DNA from: Polyangiaceae bacterium
Lineage (GTDB): Bacteria > Myxococcota_A > Polyangia > Polyangiales > Polyangiaceae
Assembly (NCBI GenBank): GCA_019637265.1
Contig: JAHBVY010000014.1
Coordinates: forward strand, 1-64,000
Reading direction: 5' to 3'
Length of the DNA: 64,000 bases
Part shown: piece after piece, positions 58,767-64,000 of the stretch
Layout of the letters: the number at the start of each line of letters is the position of its first letter
Numbering within the stretch: the first letter of the stretch is position 1
Made by a program: the position numbers and the translations under genes
Notes under the pieces: model-generated
Seen by the model: only the letters and a program-made list of their open reading frames with translations
Told to the model about the DNA's origin: nothing
Database searches by the model: none

Positions 58767-60375
58767 CAGCGCTCGGCGGCGCGGGTGGCTCAGGCGGCTC
58801 GGGCGCTGGGGGGGCGGTGGGCTCTTCTGGCGCCGTGTTGGCGGGCGGCTCGGCGGCCCTCGCCAGGGCGGGCTCGGCCTGGTCGAACTGGTAGGCGAGG
58901 CCGACGCCGAGCACGAGGGCGCTGGCCTCGTAGCGGCCGGCGTTGATGGTGTGGGTGCGGTCCGGCGGGTTGGCGCGGAGCGGTGAGATGGGCGTGATCT
59001 GCGCCTCGTCCACGCCCACGTCCACGGACTGACCGAACACGCGCGCGACCATGGCGTCGAAGCGCCACTTGCCGATGTGCAGGCCGCCGCCGAGCCCCAC
59101 GGTGATTTTGTCCACGTCCACCGTGGTCACGCTGAGGTACGGCGCGGGGACCGCCGACTTCTCGTACATGATGCCGGCGCGCAGATCGAGCGCGTAGTCA
59201 GCGAAGCTGAGCTGATGCTCACCGCCCAGGCGCAGGCTGTACGCGTCCTCGAAGCCGCGCGGCAGCTCGATGTCGCCGATGCGGTACTCCTCCGGGAAGG
59301 CCTCCACCCCCACCAGGCGGATGTCCTCCGGCTTCAGCGAGATGGTGTCGTGCGCGCTCCAGTTCTCCCACACGAAGGCGAGCTCGATGCGCGTGTCGGG
59401 GAGGCCGCGGTACTCCACGCCGGTGCGGAGGTACCCGGGCAGGTCGAAGGCGACGCGGGCGCTCTGACCTTCCTGGCGCGCGTCGTCGAACAGCGGTGAG
59501 CTAGGGAGCCTGACCTTCACGTCAGCTGACGAACGGATCCAAAACGGCAAGTGGTAGGAGGCGCCGAAGCGGAGGTCCTCACTGGGGACGAAGGTGAGGC
59601 CCAGCACGCCGCTCGGCGCGATGATGGGGCCGACGGCGAGCTTGGTGATGGCGTCGAAGTCGGGCTGCTCGGGCGCGCAGATGAAGCGATCCGGGACGCA
59701 GCTCGAGAACGCGACGCTGGTCTCGAAGGAGCCGCCCAGCACCTCCACGCCGACACCGAGCGCCAGCTCGTCGATGGGGCGATACGAGGCGTAGGCGCCG
59801 ACGATGGCGAGCGCGGAGCCATCCAGCGAGATGAGGGAGTAGCGCTGGGGCGCGGGGCGCCCGCCGCCCACCGTCTCCGGGTAGCTCGTGATCGCGGCGT
59901 AGGGCGCCCAGGCGCCGAGCGCGAAGTTGAAGCGCTCGGTGCCGAGCGGATCGGCGTAGACCACGGTGGGGATGGGGACGAGGGGGCTCGTGCCCTCCAC
60001 CGGCTCGAAGGTGCGAACGAAGCGTTGCCCGGTGGGCTCGCCGGTGTTGGGGTCGGTCTGCTCGAGCCGGGCCTTGCGTTGGTAAGTGCCGCTGTAGTTC
60101 AGCCAGGCGGCGTCGAGCAGCAGCTGGTTGCCGGTGAAGGCGAGGCCGGCCGGGTTGTAGTAGACGGAGGCGGCATCGTCAGCCCCCGCGACCATCGCGC
60201 CGCCGCGCGCGAGCCCACGCACCCCGCGGTCGGAGAAGTAGAGCCCCGCGGCCCCTGCCTGGCTGCTCGCGAGGAGCCCCGCGGCGATCAGGGCGCCGGC
60301 GAGCGCCGTTCGGCGGCGCCGATGGGGATGACTGTGCGCTGGAGCGCTGCTACCTAGGGGCACGGCTTCAGCCAC
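58741..60375 (-). CDS. OmpP1/FadL/TodX family outer membrane protein
   Basis: A 544-residue beta-barrel porin for hydrophobic compounds. After the signal peptide (ALIAAGLLASSQAGA) come the family marks GLYFSDRGVRGLARGGAMVAGADDAASVYYNPAGLAFTGNQL, and strands typical of a FadL barrel ending with ALVLGVGLAYQFDQ. A Pro/Glu-rich tail of about 40 residues is unusual. The start codon overlaps the upstream gene's stop by eight bases, so translation is coupled. Confidence 0.9.
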   Translation of the reverse strand: MAEAVPLGSSAPAHSHPHRRRRTALAGALIAAGLLASSQAGAAGLYFSDRGVRGLARGGAMVAGADDAASVYYNPAGLAFTGNQLLLDAAWLNYSGTYQRKARLEQTDPNTGEPTGQRFVRTFEPVEGTSPLVPIPTVVYADPLGTERFNFALGAWAPYAAITSYPETVGGGRPAPQRYSLISLDGSALAIVGAYASYRPIDELALGVGVEVLGGSFETSVAFSSCVPDRFICAPEQPDFDAITKLAVGPIIAPSGVLGLTFVPSEDLRFGASYHLPFWIRSSADVKVRLPSSPLFDDARQEGQSARVAFDLPGYLRTGVEYRGLPDTRIELAFVWENWSAHDTISLKPEDIRLVGVEAFPEEYRIGDIELPRGFEDAYSLRLGGEHQLSFADYALDLRAGIMYEKSAVPAPYLSVTTVDVDKITVGLGGGLHIGKWRFDAMVARVFGQSVDVGVDEAQITPISPLRANPPDRTHTINAGRYEASALVLGVGLAYQFDQAEPALARAAEPPANTAPEEPTAPPAPEPPEPPAPPSAEGEVEDLD

Positions 60376-63300
60376 CGTTCCTGCCGCGCACGATCTCGAA
60401 GAACTGCTCCATGCCGCGCTGCTCGCTCAGCATGAAATCCCTGAGCACCCCGAACACCGCGGCGAAGTCCTGGGGGTCGAGCGGCGCGTCACCCTCCGCG
60501 GCGTCGATGCGGTTCACCTCGGCCAGGGTGTCCATGAACACGTCGATGGGCGTCAGGCTGTCCTCCGAGCCGGGGTCGAGCGGCGTCACCAGGTTCCGCA
60601 GGATGCGATCGAGCATGCGGTAACGGTCGTAGGGGTTGGGGGTGGCCTCACCGTTCACCACGGGCTCTTCGGTCAAGGCGCGGGCGAAGGCCAGCGCGCG
60701 ATCCACCGCGCCAGGGCGCGGGCCGCCGCTGTCGCTCGTGAGCTGTGGGGAGGCTGCCCAGGAGATGGCGTTGTAGATGGGCGGCATCCGCTCGTCGTCA
60801 CCCAGGAGTTGCAGCAGATCGCTCAGCGAGGTGCGGGTGGAGGTGAGCGCGTCGTTGCCGCTCTCCGAGCGCAGCAGGTAGTGAAGCAAGCTGACGAGCG
60901 CGGTGCGCGTCTCCTCCTCCTCGCTCAGCTGGTCGATGAGGTGCATCACGGTGCCGAAGGTGGGCCCGCTGAAGGTCTCCCCGGCGCGCTCCGCCATCTC
61001 GCGTGTGCCCCAGGCGCAGGGGGAGCCGCCGGCCTCCCGCGTGGGGCACTGGGCGTTGGTCTGCTGCCTCAGCACCTGGATCAAGGTGGGCGCGGCCTTG
61101 GGCGTGGCGGTGTTCCTGAAGCGCGAGTTGGCGCCGGTGCCCTCGATGGTGAGGAAGGTGTCCACCAAAGTGGAGCGGGCGCGGCGCCAGGGCTCGCGCC
61201 GGACGCTGTTCGCCATCTCGTCGTCGAAGCGCCGCATGGTGCTCGCGAACAGCTCGAACGGCGTGAGCGGCGTATTGGGGCGTGAGCCATCGCTGAAGCT
61301 CGTGGTGCGGCGGCCCTGACGGTCGCGCAGCTGCACGGAGTTTGCGTACTCGGTGTCGAGCAGCGCCAGCCCCAGCTCACGCAGCAGCGTGACGCCATCC
61401 ACCCGGCGGCCGCTGCGGGTGTCGTCCACCTCCAGGCTCTCGAGCACCTCCGAGAGGCGCGCCAGCGCCGGCAGCAAATCCGAGCGGAAAATCTCGGCGA
61501 GGATCGGCTCGTAGGCGTTGAGCCCGCTCTCGGCGCAATACTTGGGGTTGTAGTTCGGCGCGTCGCGCTCCCAAGTGCCCGTCTTCGAGCACTCCGGGCC
61601 GTGACGCGGGCTCGGCCAGTGCCGATACAAGACGCCGATCAGCTCCAGGAACAGCTCGCCGTTCTCCTCCGGGTCGTCGAAGGCTTGGAGCACCGGCGCG
61701 ATGCCGGTGTAGAACTGGTGCTTTTCCCACGTGAAAATGGCGCCGCGGCCGCGCAGCCGCAGCAGATCGTTCGCGTTGCTCAGGCTACAGTCGGCGAGGT
61801 CCAGGTTGTGCGCGGCGTTGCGCCGCGTGGGGCACACCCGGGTGCTGATCGGGTCGATGAGGCTGCTGATGAAGCGGTTGGTGTCCGCCGCGCTGCTGCT
61901 CGTGCCAATGAACGGATCTTCGTCAGGCAAGCGACCCCCGAAGGCGGGGCCGAACTTGTCGCTGGTGGTGCCGAAGAACACCAGGCGATTGAAGGCTTGC
62001 GGTGTGGGGTTGAGGCTCATCCCCTGGATGCGGCTCGACTGCTCGAACACCTGATCCACGCTGACGATGCCGCTGGCGAGGTTCATGATGCCGCTCAGCA
62101 GGCGATCTTCGATCTCCATCAGGCCCTCGGGCGGCCGCGGGTCGCCGTAGTGGTCGATCAAGGAGTCGAGGTACACGAGGCCAATGTCGCGGATCCTGAG
62201 CAGCTCGCACTCCTGGTAACCCGAGCCGATCAGCGGCCACGCCACGTCGATGCCGAGCAGCTTCACCCGCACCTTCGCCCCCGGGCGATTACAGGCGTTC
62301 ACGCCGCTCATGTCGTGGATGATTTGCAGCGCCTGGTACCACTGGCTCTGGTTGCCGACGGTGTCCGGCTGACTGCGATCGACAGGCACCTGGATCGGCT
62401 CGTGGGTGTCGCCGGTGCTGAGGTTCTGCAGCGTGCTGCTGTTCAGGTCGCGCGGGTCGTAGGTGGTGCGGTCCGCGTAGGTGTTGAAGTTCGCCAGCGC
62501 GGTGGTGAGGTGGTTCAGTACGTTCGGATGACGGAGTGAGGTGAGCACGCGGCGGAGCAGCCCCTCGTTCCGGAGCACCTTCACCACCACCGGGATCAGC
62601 TCGTCCCAGAAGGTGCTCTCCCGCGCGAGCTGCACCTCCGGGTGGCGGTTGCTCACCTCACGCGCGTGCAGCGCGGCGCCGATCATCCGCGCGAGGTCCG
62701 CCTCGTGCTCCGCGAACAGCTGCTCCGCGAGCTTCAACCAGCCGTCGCTCCGGGGGTGCGCGAGCACCTGGCCCACGGCGTGGATCAAGTCGAGCAGCGG
62801 GGAATTCGTCGTGTCGAAGCCCAGGTGCTCACCGCCTTCGGCCCACGGGGCAGGCACCCTGACGGGCTCGCCGTACAAGAGGTGCGCGCCGCGCAGCAGG
62901 TCGATGATGGTGCTGCCGCGGGTGGAGGTGGGGTCCGGATCGATCAGCGGCTCCAGATCGCGCGTGAGGGCGGCGGTGAGGGTGCGGCTGGTGTCCACGT
63001 ATTGGTAAACGGGCTGACCATTTGCGGTGAGCGCGCGGCCGAAGCCGTCCGGCGCGGTGAAGCGCTCGGCGCCGGGCACCACGAACGGCGGATCCACCGC
63101 CGCGGGGCCGCTCGGGCCGAGCAGTCGCCCCAGGGCGTCCACGTCCGGGCTGCCGTCGCCGTCTTGATCGATGAACACCGAGCCCAAGAGGCTTGGGTTG
63201 GGCAGGGCCATGCCGCGGGAGTCGCGCTGCACCAGGTAGCTCGGCGTCGCCGCGGCGCGACCGAAGCTCGGGTCCTCACTGAGGAGCGCGGCGCGCGCGA

Positions 63301-64000
63301 CCTCCAGCTTGGTGCGCGGGCGGTTCAGCGCCTGGCGCGAGGCGTCGAGCTGGAGCGGCGCGGGCAGCGGCTCGGCCACCGACGTCGCGAGCTCGTGCTC
63401 CGTCATGCCGAGCACGTCTTGCATGGGATCGTAGAGGCGCCCGCCGGGCTCGAGGTGGGGCAGCGTGGCCTGCGCCAGCTGGCGCAGCTCAGGGTAGGCG
63501 AGGGTGGGGCGCAGCGCGCCGAGCGCGACGCGGGCGGGGCGGTAGCCCTGGCGCCCGGAGATGCTGGCCAGGGCGGTCTGCGCGGCGGTGGCGCGCGCGT
63601 CGAGCGCGGGGTCCGTCGGGAGGTGGTCAGTGTCCCGACCCGATCCAGCGAGCCCCGCGAACAGCCGGCCGGCGGCGCGCGTCACGCTGGGGAGCGCGTC
63701 CTCCTGCGCGGGCTCTTCGATGGGGTTCGCGTCGTAGAGCGGGGCGATGCCCTTCAAGAACCGGCTCAGCGCCACGTGGCCCGCCACCTGCTCGCCGGTC
63801 CACGGATCTTGGATGGTTTCCGCAGGGAAAGTCGCGTTGATGGATCGGATCAGCTGCGGCCGCCGCTGGGCCAGCGCCTCGAGCTTGCTGATGGCGAGCG
63901 CGCGCGTCAGCGCGGCGCTGCCTTGCACCACCCCCAGGTAGCGCTCGTCGACGGTGTCCCCGTATTGCCCTGCGGAATTGATGTTGCAGATCGAGCGGTA
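60368..64000 (-). CDS. Very large secreted hypothetical protein (5' end beyond window)
   Basis: The frame is open to the right edge without a start, giving 1210 residues and more to come. The part seen has no recognised domain; it is rich in short helical segments and has a calcium-loop-like DQDGDGSPDVDALGRLLG near residue 270 of the visible part and many Cys, which suggests export. Its stop overlaps the start of the FadL-like porin by eight bases, so both are made together. Confidence 0.85.
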   Translation of the reverse strand, partial: YRSICNINSAGQYGDTVDERYLGVVQGSAALTRALAISKLEALAQRRPQLIRSINATFPAETIQDPWTGEQVAGHVALSRFLKGIAPLYDANPIEEPAQEDALPSVTRAAGRLFAGLAGSGRDTDHLPTDPALDARATAAQTALASISGRQGYRPARVALGALRPTLAYPELRQLAQATLPHLEPGGRLYDPMQDVLGMTEHELATSVAEPLPAPLQLDASRQALNRPRTKLEVARAALLSEDPSFGRAAATPSYLVQRDSRGMALPNPSLLGSVFIDQDGDGSPDVDALGRLLGPSGPAAVDPPFVVPGAERFTAPDGFGRALTANGQPVYQYVDTSRTLTAALTRDLEPLIDPDPTSTRGSTIIDLLRGAHLLYGEPVRVPAPWAEGGEHLGFDTTNSPLLDLIHAVGQVLAHPRSDGWLKLAEQLFAEHEADLARMIGAALHAREVSNRHPEVQLARESTFWDELIPVVVKVLRNEGLLRRVLTSLRHPNVLNHLTTALANFNTYADRTTYDPRDLNSSTLQNLSTGDTHEPIQVPVDRSQPDTVGNQSQWYQALQIIHDMSGVNACNRPGAKVRVKLLGIDVAWPLIGSGYQECELLRIRDIGLVYLDSLIDHYGDPRPPEGLMEIEDRLLSGIMNLASGIVSVDQVFEQSSRIQGMSLNPTPQAFNRLVFFGTTSDKFGPAFGGRLPDEDPFIGTSSSAADTNRFISSLIDPISTRVCPTRRNAAHNLDLADCSLSNANDLLRLRGRGAIFTWEKHQFYTGIAPVLQAFDDPEENGELFLELIGVLYRHWPSPRHGPECSKTGTWERDAPNYNPKYCAESGLNAYEPILAEIFRSDLLPALARLSEVLESLEVDDTRSGRRVDGVTLLRELGLALLDTEYANSVQLRDRQGRRTTSFSDGSRPNTPLTPFELFASTMRRFDDEMANSVRREPWRRARSTLVDTFLTIEGTGANSRFRNTATPKAAPTLIQVLRQQTNAQCPTREAGGSPCAWGTREMAERAGETFSGPTFGTVMHLIDQLSEEEETRTALVSLLHYLLRSESGNDALTSTRTSLSDLLQLLGDDERMPPIYNAISWAASPQLTSDSGGPRPGAVDRALAFARALTEEPVVNGEATPNPYDRYRMLDRILRNLVTPLDPGSEDSLTPIDVFMDTLAEVNRIDAAEGDAPLDPQDFAAVFGVLRDFMLSEQRGMEQFFEIVRGRNGG

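Noticed and set aside
1-64000. tRNA, rRNA or riboswitch genes
   Set aside because: I looked for tRNA-like arms, rRNA cores and long conserved leaders and found none that could be supported by eye.

Overview
The window is GC-rich bacterial chromosome, most likely from a myxobacterium (Myxococcota, Polyangia-like). The reasons are many Gly/Ala/Ser/Thr-rich lipoproteins with a lipobox, an M36-type protease with a MYXO-CTERM-like tail, an FHA/Ser-Thr kinase module, a chemosensory operon with a HEAT-repeat protein, MopE-type 'CNGxDDDCDG' lipoproteins, and frequent GTG starts with short tandem and palindromic repeats between genes. No rRNA or tRNA gene, CRISPR array or insertion sequence was recognised. 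Starts were chosen from family alignments remembered, ribosome binding sites and gene overlaps; no search could be run.

Layout. 1-3200: the end of a type I restriction-modification operon (HTH protein, hsdM, hsdS running off the left edge), then decayed remnants of an AlbA/RecG-like ATP-binding protein and a frameshifted UPF0175 antitoxin-like gene. 3225-7665: a DUF2236 (MpaB-like) oxygenase and a very long RecQ-like protein whose helicase motifs are degraded but whose zinc site is intact. 7862-10975: an operon of a FadR-type GntR regulator, a small unknown protein and a GMC oxidoreductase, preceded by a double palindromic operator. 11207-14743: SPL-like radical SAM protein, tryptophan 2,3-dioxygenase, AcpH-like protein. 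14929-19490: Ser/Thr kinase, lipoprotein and FHA module with a large hydrolase lipoprotein upstream. 19741-23362: hydrolase lipoprotein, mutM, DsbA-like lipoprotein, unknown lipoprotein. 23421-28248: 3-methylcrotonyl-CoA-type carboxylase subunits flanking a glycerophosphodiester phosphodiesterase. 28331-36231: S4-domain protein, tRNA-dihydrouridine synthase, a TlpA-like thioredoxin, membrane and coiled-coil proteins, an HSL-family esterase. 36234-38537: MYXO-CTERM metalloprotease.

38791-47555 is one tightly coupled operon: hydrolase lipoprotein, CheY, CheA, CheW, CheW, HEAT-repeat protein, CheR, CheB, with no receptor in the window. After it come a DMT-like transporter, fumC, and a LysM/lytic transglycosylase. 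53203-57433 carries three tandem paralogous MopE-like lipoproteins plus the 3' stump of a fourth copy. The right end holds a BASS-family symporter, a FadL/OmpP1-like porin and a huge secreted protein that runs off the edge and is translationally coupled to the porin.

The most unusual items are the zinc-retaining RecQ pseudo-helicase, a dispersed palindromic element that has entered a reading frame, the HEAT-linked chemosensory operon, and the tandem MopE-like family with its uncharacterised C-terminal domain. Dispersed and tandem repeats are abundant and are listed individually.
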